From positions 1-64,000 of the forward strand of contig RXJV01000012.1 in NCBI GenBank assembly GCA_003963075.1: DNA of 64,000 bases. Reading direction: 5' to 3'. The number at the start of each line of letters is the position of its first letter. Within the stretch, counting starts at the first letter, position 1. Below the pieces are notes generated by a model. The model saw only the letters and a list, made by a program, of their open reading frames with translations. It was not told the DNA's origin and did no database searches. The DNA is from Burkholderiales bacterium. GTDB lineage: Bacteria > Pseudomonadota > Gammaproteobacteria > Burkholderiales > Burkholderiaceae_C. Of the stretch, positions 7,653 to 17,150 are shown piece after piece. The position numbers and the translations under genes were made by a program.

Positions 7653-9752
7653 GTGCTGTTCGTGAATAACCTGGTCTCCAAACTCCAGTCCTTGCTCGGC
7701 CCACGTGCCGCCGTCATTGCCGCGCTGGGTGCGCCGATTGCCGTGCTGCTGGTGCTGTCCATGATGGTGCTGCCGCTGCCGCCCTTCGTGCTGGACCTGC
7801 TGTTCACCTTCAACATCGCGATGGCGGTGATGGTGATGATGGTGGCGGCCCATATGGTGCGGCCGCTGGACTTCGCGGCCTTCCCGACCGTGCTGCTGCT
7901 GACCACGCTGATGCGCCTGTCGCTGAACGTGGCCTCCACGCGGGTGGTGCTGCTGGAGGGCCATACGGGCACCGGCGCGGCCGGCAAGGTCATCGAGAGC
8001 TTCGGGCACTTCCTGATCGGCGGCAATTTCGCGGTTGGCCTGATCGTGTTCGCGATCCTCGTCGTCATCAACTTCATCGTCGTGACCAAGGGTGCCGAGC
8101 GCATCGCCGAGGTTGGCGCGCGCTTCACCCTGGATGCGATGCCCGGCAAGCAGATGGCCGTGGACGCCGACCTGAACGCCGGCCTGATCAACGAGGCCGA
8201 GGCCAAGCGCCGCCGGGCCGAACTCTCCGACGAGGCCGATTTCTTCGGCTCGATGGACGGCGCGAGCAAGTTTGTGCGCGGTGACGCCCTGGCCGGCATG
8301 TTGATCCTGGCCATCAACATCGTCGGCGGCTTCATCATCGGCGTGGCTCAGCATGGCTTGTCTGCCGGCCAGGCGGCGGACAGCTACATCCTGCTGGCCG
8401 TCGGCGATGCGCTGGTGGCTCAGGTGCCGGCGCTGCTGATCTCGGTGGCGGCGGCCATGGTCGTGTCGCGCGTCGGCACCGACAAGGACATCGGCAGCCA
8501 GATCGGCAAACAGGTGTTCGGCTCGGCCAAGAGCATTGCGATCACGGCCGGCGTCATCGGTGCACTGGGCCTGATTCCGGGCATGCCCCACATCGTCTTC
8601 CTGCTGATCGCGTCGGGCCTGGCCTACCTCGCCTGGTGGCTGCGCAGCAAGGAGCAGGCGGTCGAGGCGGCCAAGGCGGTCAAGCCGGTCATGCCGCCCG
8701 CCGAAGGTGCCGGCGAGGCCAGCTGGGAGGACCTGGTTCCCGTCGACACGCTGGGCCTGGAGGTTGGCTATCGCTTGATCACGCTGGTCGACAAGACCCG
8801 CGAGGGCGATCTGCTCAGCCGCATCAAGGGCGTGCGCCGCAAGTTCGCGCAGGAGGTCGGTTTCCTGCCGCCGCCGGTGCACATCCGCGACAACCTCGAG
8901 CTGAGACCCAGCCAGTACCGCATCTCGCTGCGCGGCGCGGTGGTGGGCGAGGCCGAGGCCTTCCCGGGCATGTGGCTGGCCATCAACCCCGGGCACGCGA
9001 CGCAAAAGCTGATCGGCACGCCCACCACTGACCCCGCGTTCGGACTGCCGGCCTTCTGGATCGAGGAGCGGCAGAAAGAGATGGCCCAAATGAGCGGCTT
9101 TACCGTCGTTGATTGCTCGACCGTCGTGGCCACCCACCTTTCACACTTGATGCAGGTGCATGCGGCCAAGCTCCTGGGCCGTGTGGAGGCGCAGTCGCTC
9201 GTGGACCACCTCACCAAACAGGCGCCGCAATTGATCGAAGACGTGATCCCGAAGATGGTCAGCATCGCCACCCTGCAACGCGTACTCCAGCTGCTGCTGG
9301 AGGAGGGCGTACACATCCGCGACATGCGCTCCATCGTCGAGTCCATCGCCGAGAACGCCGCCACCGTGACGGACCCGGCCGAGCTGGCCCGCCGCATCCG
9401 TACCCATATCGCCCCGGCCATCGTGCAGCAGATCTACGGCTCCACCAAGGAGTTGGACGTCATTGCGTTGGAGCCCGAGCTCGAACGCCTGGTCACCCAG
9501 GCCCTGAACTCGCCGCATGGCGCCGCGCTGGACCCCGGCGTGGCCGACACCCTGGCCAAGAGCGCCGCCGAGACCGCGCAGAAGCAGGAGGACCGCGGCG
9601 TGCCGGCCACGCTGCTGGTGCCCGACCTGATCCGCGCCCCGATGGCCCGGCTGCTCAAGCGCGCCGCACCGAGGCTGAAGGTGCTGGGCCACAGCGAGAT
9701 TCCCGAAACCCACACGATTCGCATCGGCTCCATCATCGGAGGCGCGGCCTGA
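7653..9752 (+). CDS. flhA: Flagellar export gate protein FlhA
   Basis: This 699-residue protein is the largest export-gate subunit. Eight hydrophobic segments span roughly residues 20-330. The family motif PTVLLLTTLMRLSLNVASTR and the conserved cytoplasmic FHIPEP loop (EVGARFTLDAMPGKQMAVDA) are present. The C-terminal domain binds export chaperones. The start is GTG at 7653; a second GTG at 7662 is possible. The 167 bases between flhB and flhA hold nothing I can identify. Confidence 0.96.
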   Translation: MLFVNNLVSKLQSLLGPRAAVIAALGAPIAVLLVLSMMVLPLPPFVLDLLFTFNIAMAVMVMMVAAHMVRPLDFAAFPTVLLLTTLMRLSLNVASTRVVLLEGHTGTGAAGKVIESFGHFLIGGNFAVGLIVFAILVVINFIVVTKGAERIAEVGARFTLDAMPGKQMAVDADLNAGLINEAEAKRRRAELSDEADFFGSMDGASKFVRGDALAGMLILAINIVGGFIIGVAQHGLSAGQAADSYILLAVGDALVAQVPALLISVAAAMVVSRVGTDKDIGSQIGKQVFGSAKSIAITAGVIGALGLIPGMPHIVFLLIASGLAYLAWWLRSKEQAVEAAKAVKPVMPPAEGAGEASWEDLVPVDTLGLEVGYRLITLVDKTREGDLLSRIKGVRRKFAQEVGFLPPPVHIRDNLELRPSQYRISLRGAVVGEAEAFPGMWLAINPGHATQKLIGTPTTDPAFGLPAFWIEERQKEMAQMSGFTVVDCSTVVATHLSHLMQVHAAKLLGRVEAQSLVDHLTKQAPQLIEDVIPKMVSIATLQRVLQLLLEEGVHIRDMRSIVESIAENAATVTDPAELARRIRTHIAPAIVQQIYGSTKELDVIALEPELERLVTQALNSPHGAALDPGVADTLAKSAAETAQKQEDRGVPATLLVPDLIRAPMARLLKRAAPRLKVLGHSEIPETHTIRIGSIIGGAA

Positions 9753-9831
9753 TGCGCCGCGACGCTCACAAGGGCGCGCCGCGCCCGCAGTCGGTTTTTG
9801 CCGCCCTTGAGGCGGCACGGCAGGAGGCTTC

Positions 9832-11463
9832 ATGAACGTCCGCAAATTCAACGCGCCCACGTCGCGCGAAGCCCTCGCCCTGGTCAAGCAGGCCTTCGGT
9901 GCGGAGGCGGTAGTGCTGTCCAACAAGTCGATGCCCGGTGGCGTCGAGGTGCTGGCGATGGCGCCCGAGGGCATGGGTCAGATCGAGCAGATCGCCGCGA
10001 CAGCGCCGCGCACGGTGGCGCCGCCACAGGTGGCCGGCCCGACCGGTCGGGCGCCCTTCGTCGAGCGTGCCCGCCTGGAGCCCAGCTTCGGTGCCGATGT
10101 ACAGGGTGATGTCCAGCAGCTGACGATGAGCACGCTGAGCTTCCAGGACTATGTGCGCGAGCGCGTGCTGCGCCGCCGGCAGGCCGAACTCGCCGGCCAG
10201 GCCGATCCGGTGGCGCCGCCGGCCCCACGAGCCCAGCCCGCGCCGCCGGCCGGCTTGTCGTCGGACGCGGCCCGCCAGCAGCGCGAGCGCCGCGCTGCCG
10301 AGGCCATGGCCGCGCTGGCACCGCGGCGCGCTGCCCCCCCGCCGGCCAAGCCGCAGGCCCGCCCCACGCCGCCGGTGCTGCGCGACGAGATCCGGCTGCC
10401 CGCGGCCGTGCCGATGCCGCAGCGACCCGTGCCCCAGCTGGCCGAGCTCGGCAGCACCGAACCGCGGCCGCTGCCCGGCCAGCCGAGCGCGACCCAGCGC
10501 AGCCAGATGGACATGGCGGCCGAACTGCGGCAGATGCGCGGCCTTATCGAAGAGCGCTTCTCGTCGCTGGCCTTCATGGAAAAGCTGCAGCGCCAGCCGG
10601 TGCAGGCGCGGCTGACGCAGAAGCTGCTGGAGTTGGGCTTTTCGCCGGCCCTGGTGCGCAAGCTGGCCGAGAGCTGCCCGTCGGACTTTCGGGCCGGCGC
10701 GCCGCATGAGCCGGCCGACGAGACAGCCTGGGCTGCGCATGTGCTGTCGCGCAACCTGCAGACCGACGAGGCGGCGCCGGCCCTCGAGGACCGCGGCGGC
10801 GTGTTCGCGCTGATCGGCTCGACCGGCGTCGGCAAGACGACGACGACCGCCAAGCTGGCGGCTCATTTCGCCGCCAAATACGGTGCCGGCCAACTCGGCC
10901 TGATCACGCTGGACGCCTACCGCGTCGGTGCCCACGAGCAGTTGCGCGCCTACGGCCGCATCCTCGGCGTGCCGGTGCACACCGCGCACGATCGCGCGTC
11001 GCTGGACGACCTGCTGGAGCTGCTGTCCAGCAAAAAGCTGGTGCTGATCGACACCGCCGGCATGGCCCAGCGCGACAGCCGCACCCAGGAACTGCTGGAG
11101 ATGCTGGCCCATCCCAGCATCAAGAAGCTGCTGGTCATCAACGCGGCGCAGCAGGGCGAGACCATCGAGGACGTGGTCAACGCCTGGAAGGCCGCGGCCT
11201 GCGAAGGCGTCGTGCTCAGCAAGATCGACGAGGCCGTCAAGCTCGCGCCCGCGCTGGACACGCTGATCCGCCACAAGCTCAAGGTGCTGGGCGTGGCCAA
11301 CGGCCAGCGTGTGCCGGAGGACTGGCACCGCCTGCACAGCGCGGCGCTGGTGCAGCGCGCGCTCAAGGGCGCCGCCTCGGGCGCCTGGCGCATGGACAAC
11401 ACCGAGGTCAACCTGATCTTCGCCGGCGCGCCGCTGGCCGAGGGCCTGAGGGTCACCCACTGA
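9832..11463 (+). CDS. flhF: Flagellar SRP-like GTPase FlhF
   Basis: The 543-residue GTPase helps place and assemble the flagellum. The N-terminal B domain starts MNVRKFNAPTSREALALVKQ, a proline/alanine-rich linker follows (about residues 120-210), and the C-terminal NG domain has the P-loop GSTGVGKTTTTAKLAAHFA, DTAGMAQRD and SKIDEA. Its stop overlaps the start of the next gene by one base, so FlhF and the FlhG-like protein are translationally coupled. Its presence suggests polar flagellation, which is inference. Confidence 0.94.
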   Translation: MNVRKFNAPTSREALALVKQAFGAEAVVLSNKSMPGGVEVLAMAPEGMGQIEQIAATAPRTVAPPQVAGPTGRAPFVERARLEPSFGADVQGDVQQLTMSTLSFQDYVRERVLRRRQAELAGQADPVAPPAPRAQPAPPAGLSSDAARQQRERRAAEAMAALAPRRAAPPPAKPQARPTPPVLRDEIRLPAAVPMPQRPVPQLAELGSTEPRPLPGQPSATQRSQMDMAAELRQMRGLIEERFSSLAFMEKLQRQPVQARLTQKLLELGFSPALVRKLAESCPSDFRAGAPHEPADETAWAAHVLSRNLQTDEAAPALEDRGGVFALIGSTGVGKTTTTAKLAAHFAAKYGAGQLGLITLDAYRVGAHEQLRAYGRILGVPVHTAHDRASLDDLLELLSSKKLVLIDTAGMAQRDSRTQELLEMLAHPSIKKLLVINAAQQGETIEDVVNAWKAAACEGVVLSKIDEAVKLAPALDTLIRHKLKVLGVANGQRVPEDWHRLHSAALVQRALKGAASGAWRMDNTEVNLIFAGAPLAEGLRVTH

Positions 11464-12251
11464 TGAGCACCATGCCGCAAGATCAAGCCCATGGCCTGCG
11501 GCGGCTGTTCGCCGCATCCCGGACCCGTTTTGTGCCGGTGGTCAGCAACCCTCAGGTGATGGGGTCCGGCGTGTTGCTGGAGGGCCTGTGTGCCGCGTTC
11601 GCCGAGCTGAGCCTGCACACCCTGGTGGTCGATGCCGGCGAGCATTCGCCGCCGCCGTCGGAGCTGGCGCCGGTGGGCTTGTCCGACTGCATCGAGCGCC
11701 TGTCGCCCACGCTGTCCTATCTGGCGGCGCGCGGGCTGCCGCTGCGCCACATCAACGCCAACGGTTCGGCCGCGGCCTTCCTCGAAGCGGTGGCCGAGGC
11801 GGCGCCCGAGGCCGATGTCATCCTGTTGCATGCCCCGGCGGCCGAGCTGGCCCGCGTGGTGGCGTTGCGCGAGGTGCGCCCGCTGCTGCTGGCCGACACC
11901 GACCCGCACAGCGTCACCGAGGCCTACGCGGGTATGAAATGGCTCACGCAAAGGGCCGGGCTGATGGTCTACAGTCTGCTGATGGCCTGCCACCCTCAGT
12001 TGCGTGTGGCCTCCCGCATCGCGCAACAGCTCCATTCCTGCGCCGACGGCTTCCTCGGCGCGGTGCTGCGCGACTGGGCCTGCCTGGATCCCAAGGGCTC
12101 ACAGCAGGCGCCGCTCAGCCCGGAGCTGCGGCATCTGGCGCGGGAGCTGCTGCTGGCGACGCCTCCCGGCGCGGCCGTCGACGCCGCCATCGATGCGATT
12201 CCGCTGCGCCCGGCGCGCGGGGTATCTCCAGCGCGTGTGGCAGCGCACTGA
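11463..12251 (+). CDS. Degenerate FlhG/MinD-like protein without a Walker A lysine
   Basis: This 262-residue protein occupies the flhG position between flhF and fliA. The fold pattern of a MinD/ParA ATPase can be followed: strand plus loop VVSNPQVMGSGVLLEGLCAA, strand LHTLVVDAG, strand DVILLHAPAA. But the P-loop GKGGVGK is replaced by a sequence with no lysine, and the acid of the usual DxPAG segment is a histidine. It is therefore unlikely to bind or hydrolyse ATP like normal FlhG. It may act as a non-catalytic partner of FlhF. It is probably an FlhG relative judged by context; sequence alone gives moderate support. Confidence 0.7.
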   Translation: MSTMPQDQAHGLRRLFAASRTRFVPVVSNPQVMGSGVLLEGLCAAFAELSLHTLVVDAGEHSPPPSELAPVGLSDCIERLSPTLSYLAARGLPLRHINANGSAAAFLEAVAEAAPEADVILLHAPAAELARVVALREVRPLLLADTDPHSVTEAYAGMKWLTQRAGLMVYSLLMACHPQLRVASRIAQQLHSCADGFLGAVLRDWACLDPKGSQQAPLSPELRHLARELLLATPPGAAVDAAIDAIPLRPARGVSPARVAAH

Positions 12252-12430
12252 TCCCTCGCCGGAGCCGACCATGATGCCCCCACGCTCACTCCGTTCGACG
12301 CCTTGCTGGCCGCACCGCGCCGGTGGTGCGGTCCGTCGCCAGCCCGACGGCGTCCAGCGGATGCAGTCTGTGCGCGCTCAGCCCCCCGCGGGGGCGCACC
12401 AGCCCCTCAGGACGGCCGTGCGGAGCTGAT
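12252..12430. other. Non-coding GC-rich gap between flhG-like gene and fliA
   Basis: The 179 bases include the C-run/G-run CCCCCCGCGGGGGCGC (12384-12399) and two short inverted GC-rich stretches. It resembles the repeat-like gaps in motA-motB and flgF-flgE in character but is only loosely similar in sequence. Confidence 0.35.
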
Positions 12431-13144
12431 ATGTACACGCCCAAAGGACGACTCGACAACAGCACGCTGATCAAGCAGTACAGCCCGCTGGTCCGACGCC
12501 TGGCGCACCAGATGATCGCCAAGCTGCCGGCCAATGTGGAGGTGGATGACCTGATCCAGGTCGGCCTGATCGGCCTGACCGATGCGCTGTCTCGCTTCGA
12601 CGCCGAGCAGGGCGTGCAGTTCGAGACCTTCGCCACCCAGCGCATCCGCGGCGCGATGCTCGACGAGCTGCGCGGCGGCGACTGGATGAGCCGCGGCACG
12701 CGTCGCCAGCAGCGCGAGATCGAGGTCGCGGTGCACAAGGTCGAGCAGCGCCTGGGCCGCGCGCCCAGCGAGGCCGAGATCGCCGCCGAGATGGGCCTGC
12801 CGCTGGCCGAGTACCAGGAACTGCTGGGCAAGGTGCGAGGCACCCAACTGGTCTATCTGGAAGACATGACGGGCGACGATGGGGACGAAAACTTCCTGGA
12901 CCGGCATGTGGCAGACGACGCCGCGAACCCGGTGAGCCTGCTCCAGGACCACCGGATGCGCGAGGCGCTGGTGGCTGCGATCAAGAACCTGCCGGAGCGC
13001 GAGCAGTTCGTGATGAGCATGTATTACGAGCACGACATGAATCTCAAGGAGATCGCGGCCGTGCTCAACGTGACCGAGTCGAGGGTGTGCCAGTTGCACA
13101 CGCAGTCGATCGCGAGGCTGCGCGTTAAGCTGCGCGACTGGTAA
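12431..13144 (+). CDS. fliA: Flagellar sigma factor FliA (sigma-28)
   Basis: The 237-residue sigma factor directs RNA polymerase to late flagellar and chemotaxis promoters. Region 2 (YSPLVRRLAHQM through VEVDDLIQVGLIGL and FETFATQRIRGAMLDELR) and the region 4 helix-turn-helix (MNLKEIAAVLNVTESRVCQL) are intact. The ATG at 12431 has GGAG six bases upstream; an in-frame extension to 12323 crosses non-coding repeat-like sequence. Its anti-sigma factor FlgM is at 42057. Several predicted target promoters lie in this window. Confidence 0.97.
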   Translation: MYTPKGRLDNSTLIKQYSPLVRRLAHQMIAKLPANVEVDDLIQVGLIGLTDALSRFDAEQGVQFETFATQRIRGAMLDELRGGDWMSRGTRRQQREIEVAVHKVEQRLGRAPSEAEIAAEMGLPLAEYQELLGKVRGTQLVYLEDMTGDDGDENFLDRHVADDAANPVSLLQDHRMREALVAAIKNLPEREQFVMSMYYEHDMNLKEIAAVLNVTESRVCQLHTQSIARLRVKLRDW

Positions 13145-13194
13145 ACGACGGGGCGGCTGCAGCCCGACCCCGGACAAGCAGCGGGGACAAGTGC

Positions 13195-14541
13195 ATGTTC
13201 AGTTGGGCCAGGCGTGGCGGTTCGTCCACGGTCGTTCATCGCGGTGAGCCCGATGGGCGCGAAGCGGCTGCTTCGCTGCAACTCGTCAAGCGGCTGGCGC
13301 GTGCGATCTCGACGGTCGGCAAGGACGCGGCCGAGGTTCGCGGTGCGCTGGACGACACGCAGCGCGTTGTCGAACTGCAGGGCCAGGCCATGCAGGCCCT
13401 GGCGCAGCAGTTGCACCAGATCGGTCAGGCCCAGTCCGCGATCTCGGCTGCCACCGCCCAGAGTGCGGCGGCGGTACAGCGTGCGCGCGGTGCACTGGGC
13501 GTGGCCGGTGCCGAAGTGGTCGGCATGGCCACCACGTTGGCCCAGGTGTCGGACGCTGCCGCCGAGATCACCAAGATTTCGCTGCAGACCCGGCTGGTAG
13601 CCTTCAATGCCGCGGTCGAGGCGAAACATGCCGGTGAGGCCGGCCGCGGCTTCGCGGTCGTTGCCGAGGCCGTGAAGGCGCTGGCCGGCCAGGTCGAGGG
13701 CTCATCCAAGGCCATCGTCAGCGCGATTGCCAGCCTGCAGGAACGCATCGACCGATTCAGTGCCGAATTGGCCGACAACCCGCAGCGGCCGAGTCAGATC
13801 CATGCCGCCTTTCATGAGGTCGAACAGGATGTGCAGCACATTGCGACCTCGGCCGCCCAGAGCGGCGAGCAGATGCGTCTGCTCAACGAGCGCGCCCATG
13901 AACTCGAACGCGAAGTGCTGGAGGCCACGCGCGGCCTCCAGGTGGCCTTCGATGGCAGCGACCGCTTTCTGCGCATGGCCGAGGAGCTGGTTGAAGAGAT
14001 TGCCGAAAGCGGTGTGGAGGTCGACGACATGGCCTTCATCCGGATGGCCCAGCAGGCGGCCGCCGAGATCGCCGCGCTGCTGGAGGGGGCGCTGCGCGAT
14101 GGCCAGATCAGCCAGGCCGACCTGTTCGACGAGCACTACCGCCCCATCGAAGGCAGCGCGCCGCCGCAGCACACCACAAGGTTCTGCCCGCTGACCGACC
14201 GCTTGCTGCCCGCGGTGCAGGAAAGGGTGTTGGGCTTCAGCGACAAGGTGGTGTTCTGCATCGCGGCCGACCGCAACGGCTATATCGCGACGCACAACCG
14301 CCGGTACTGTCAGCCGCAGCGGCCCGGCGAGACGGTCTGGAACACGGCCAACAGCCGCTACCGCCGCATCTTCAACGACCGCACCGGTCTGGCGTCGGCG
14401 CGCAACCAGCGGCCTTTCCTGCTGCAGACCTACCGCCGCGACATGGGCGGCGGCCGCTTCGTCGTGCTCAAGGAAGTCGCCGCGCCCATCACCGTGGCTG
14501 GCCGGCATTGGGGCGGCCTGCGGCTGGCCTTCAACTTCTGA
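13195..14541 (+). CDS. Soluble chemoreceptor with N-terminal signalling hairpin and C-terminal Cache-like domain
   Basis: The 448-residue protein has no membrane segment. The receptor hairpin tip lies in the N-terminal half: residues about 130-165 read LVAFNAAVEAKHAGEAGRGF followed by AVVAEAVKALA, close to the canonical chemoreceptor tip. The C-terminal third (about residues 320-448), with DKVVFCIAADRNGYIATHN and GRHWGGLRLAF, looks like a cytoplasmic sensory domain of the Cache/PAS class. It would thus sense an internal signal with inverted domain order and pass it to CheA. It begins 50 bases after fliA with a GGGGA ribosome site. Confidence 0.8.
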   Translation: MFSWARRGGSSTVVHRGEPDGREAAASLQLVKRLARAISTVGKDAAEVRGALDDTQRVVELQGQAMQALAQQLHQIGQAQSAISAATAQSAAAVQRARGALGVAGAEVVGMATTLAQVSDAAAEITKISLQTRLVAFNAAVEAKHAGEAGRGFAVVAEAVKALAGQVEGSSKAIVSAIASLQERIDRFSAELADNPQRPSQIHAAFHEVEQDVQHIATSAAQSGEQMRLLNERAHELEREVLEATRGLQVAFDGSDRFLRMAEELVEEIAESGVEVDDMAFIRMAQQAAAEIAALLEGALRDGQISQADLFDEHYRPIEGSAPPQHTTRFCPLTDRLLPAVQERVLGFSDKVVFCIAADRNGYIATHNRRYCQPQRPGETVWNTANSRYRRIFNDRTGLASARNQRPFLLQTYRRDMGGGRFVVLKEVAAPITVAGRHWGGLRLAFNF

Positions 14542-14544
14542 GCT

Positions 14545-15264
14545 TCAGAGCCTCACCGACTGCTGGATCTCGCGGTTCAGCAGCTCCAGCCAGGTGCTGG
14601 CCTGGGGATGGGTCTTGAGGATCGCCATGTGGGTGGTCTTGATCTCGAGCGCGGGCGCCTGCCAGCGGACGGCGGCGGCCAGTTCGGGCCGCTGCGCCAG
14701 CTGGTACTCGAAGCTCGCACGCTCGGAGAACACCGCGTCGACCCGGCCGATCTGCAGCATCTCGGCGCCCGGACGCGGGTCGATGATTTCATTGAGCCGG
14801 TAGCGGCCCTCGGTCAAGGCCGGCGGCAGGTAGGAGCCGCGCTGGAAGGCGATCCTGGCGTCGGCAGGCAGCGGCGCGTCCTTGGCATCGGCACGCACGA
14901 ACAGGCCCAACTGCATGCGGGCCACCGGCAGCGAGTAGCTGAACAGCGCGTCGCGCTCCTCGTTGCGCCACAGCGAGAGCAGCAGGCATTCACCGCTTTT
15001 GGCCAGCGCATAGGCGCGCACCCAGGGCGTGCGCAACACCTGCACCTTCAGGCCGGCGGCCGCAAAGGCGCGGCGCGCCATCGCGGTCAGGCTGCCGCCA
15101 TCCGGCAGATCGGCGCTGACGTAGGGCGGGAATTCCGTGACGCATAGCGGCACAACCGTCGTGGCCGGCTGGGCATGGGCCCGACCGGCAGCGAGCAGGC
15201 CCAGCACCAGCGCAAAAGCGCTAGCGCAGTATTTGAGGTGAAGTGGGCGGGTGGAGTGATTCAT
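14545..15264 (-). CDS. Periplasmic solute-binding (family 3-like) protein
   Basis: The 239-residue protein has a signal peptide (hydrophobic core YCASAFALVLGLLAAG, probable cleavage after AHA). The mature part resembles transporter family 3 periplasmic binding proteins: VVPLCVTEFPPYVSADLPDGG at the start of lobe 1, then FSYSLPVARMQLGLFV. No transporter permease is nearby. Stand-alone proteins of this type are often accessory signalling proteins, and this one sits before a diguanylate cyclase on the same strand. Ligand unknown. Confidence 0.75.
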   Translation of the reverse strand: MNHSTRPLHLKYCASAFALVLGLLAAGRAHAQPATTVVPLCVTEFPPYVSADLPDGGSLTAMARRAFAAAGLKVQVLRTPWVRAYALAKSGECLLLSLWRNEERDALFSYSLPVARMQLGLFVRADAKDAPLPADARIAFQRGSYLPPALTEGRYRLNEIIDPRPGAEMLQIGRVDAVFSERASFEYQLAQRPELAAAVRWQAPALEIKTTHMAILKTHPQASTWLELLNREIQQSVRL

Positions 15265-15303
15265 GTGCGGACCAGCTCAGAGCTGAGCCTAGCCCGCCAT
15301 CAA

Positions 15304-17148
15304 TCATTCGGCAATGCAGGCGCGGTTTTTGCCTGTGTGTTTGGCCTCGTACAAGGCCACATCGGCACGATCCAGGGCCGTTTCCAGCGTCTCGCCCGGC
15401 CGGTAAAGGGTGACACCGGCCGAGAAGGTCACGAAGACATCCTTGCCCTCGTGGTTGAACAGCGCCGCCGACAGCGAACGCTGCAGCCTCACCAGCACCT
15501 GCTGGGCTTCGTCGAGCGGCGTGTTGGGCAGCATCAGCACGAACTCCTCGCCGCCGTAGCGCGCCACCAGGTCACCCGGCCGCAGCGAGGCCTGGGCGCG
15601 TTCGGCCAGCGACTTGAGGGCGATGTCGCCGGCGTGGTGGCCCAGGCTGTCGTTGAGCTTCTTGAAATTGTCGATGTCCAGCAGGGCCAGCGCGATCCGG
15701 GTGGTCTCGCGCTCGGCCTTGGCCTGTTCGATGCCGAAGGCCTGGATCAGGCCGCGGCGGTTGGCGATCTGCGTCAGCTGGTCGGTATGGACTTCGCTGG
15801 ACAGCCGCCGCAGCTCGCCTTCGAGCTCGTCCACCCGCTGGGCCAGCGTGGCGGCGCGGTCGTGCTCCAGCGTCAGGCGTGCCTGGGTCTGGGCCACCAG
15901 GCTCTGCACGCTGCGGCTTTCCTCCACCATCTCGCGCACCGTGCCGGCCAGGCTTTCGAGCGAATCGGCCTGCTCGATGGCGTCGGCATAGCGGCCGACG
16001 TTGTTCTGGAAGCGGTCGGTGTGCTGGCCCAGTTCGCCGAGCTCGGCCAGCATGCGCTGGATCAGGCCCTTGAGCGCATCACGGGCCTTGGAGCGCTCCT
16101 CGCGCAAGGCGCGCTGGCGCTCGCGGGTGCCGGCCAGCAGTTCGGAGACGGTTCGGACGCCGCGACCGGACAGGCCTTGAGCCAGGGTCTGGTTCATCGC
16201 CTCGGCCTGGCCCTGGGCCCAGGAGTCGTCCTCGGCCAGGTCAACGAGGCTGGAGCTCAGCTCGCGGCACAGGCCGCCGAGTTCGTCGAACAGGTGGCGG
16301 CGGTGGTCGAGCAGGTGGCGGGCGCGCAGGCACAGGGCCGCCATCCGCGCGGCCCGCTCGGGGCTGGTGCCCTGGCTCTTGAGTTCGGCCTGGGCCGCTT
16401 CAAGCTCGGCGATCAATGCATCGGCCGGCGTTGCCTCGGCCTCGGGCGAACGCAGCGCGTGGCGCACCGTGATATTGAGCTCGGCACCGATCTCGGGCCA
16501 CTGCGTCGGCGGTGCCGCTTGGGCCGCCGGGTCGCGCTGACCGGTGCGGCTGGTCTCGGCAAAGCCGGAATCGGCAAACCCGGAATTGGCGAAACCGCTG
16601 TCGGCGAAGAACTGGCTGGGGGTGCCGCCGTCCTCGCCGGTTTCGACCTCGCTGCCCTCGACGTCCTTGTCCCAGCTCTGGATCAGCTGCCCCAGGCGCT
16701 TGACGAGCTTGTGGCTGTCGGTGCGGGTCAGCTCCAGCACACGGGCGATGCCTTCCTTCTTGCGCGCCAGCGTCCAGTGCCGGCCGCCGCGCTCCAGGCC
16801 GCGCACCAGGCGTTCGATCGCCTGGGCCAGCGCCTCGGCCTGCGCGCCCGGCCCGGCGGCATCGAGCAGCTTCTCGACATCACGGAGCAGCTCGTCGTAG
16901 CGCTGCTCGCGCAATGCGGTCTGCAGCTCCTGGCGCTGCGTGCCCGAGGGCAGGGCCAGGCTGATCAGCTTGGACATCAGCTGCTGGGCCCGCTCCGGCA
17001 CGGCGCCGTTGGCAGCGGCCGCGCTGTCGGTGCCGGCTTCGATCGCATAGGCCCGGCTGTAGTTCTCCGGCGTCGGCTCCAACCGGGCCTGCGCCAGGCG
17101 TTGCAACGCCGCTTTGGCGAGTTGTGCCGGGGGCAGGCTGGCGCGCAT
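15304..17148 (-). CDS. Diguanylate cyclase with long N-terminal helical region
   Basis: The 614-residue cytoplasmic protein ends in an intact GGDEF domain that should make cyclic di-GMP: active-site GGEEF within RYGGEEFVLML, preceded five residues earlier by RPGD, the RxxD product-inhibition site. The first roughly 430 residues are mostly helical and coiled-coil-like with no recognised sensor. They contain the imperfect tandem run FADSGFANSGFADSGFAE. I start at the ATG at 17146-17148 (MRASLPPAQLAKAAL); sequence upstream is the end of the next gene in another frame. It begins 2 bases after that gene's stop, so the pair is an operon. Confidence 0.88.
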   Translation of the reverse strand: MRASLPPAQLAKAALQRLAQARLEPTPENYSRAYAIEAGTDSAAAANGAVPERAQQLMSKLISLALPSGTQRQELQTALREQRYDELLRDVEKLLDAAGPGAQAEALAQAIERLVRGLERGGRHWTLARKKEGIARVLELTRTDSHKLVKRLGQLIQSWDKDVEGSEVETGEDGGTPSQFFADSGFANSGFADSGFAETSRTGQRDPAAQAAPPTQWPEIGAELNITVRHALRSPEAEATPADALIAELEAAQAELKSQGTSPERAARMAALCLRARHLLDHRRHLFDELGGLCRELSSSLVDLAEDDSWAQGQAEAMNQTLAQGLSGRGVRTVSELLAGTRERQRALREERSKARDALKGLIQRMLAELGELGQHTDRFQNNVGRYADAIEQADSLESLAGTVREMVEESRSVQSLVAQTQARLTLEHDRAATLAQRVDELEGELRRLSSEVHTDQLTQIANRRGLIQAFGIEQAKAERETTRIALALLDIDNFKKLNDSLGHHAGDIALKSLAERAQASLRPGDLVARYGGEEFVLMLPNTPLDEAQQVLVRLQRSLSAALFNHEGKDVFVTFSAGVTLYRPGETLETALDRADVALYEAKHTGKNRACIAE

Positions 17149-17150
17149 GG

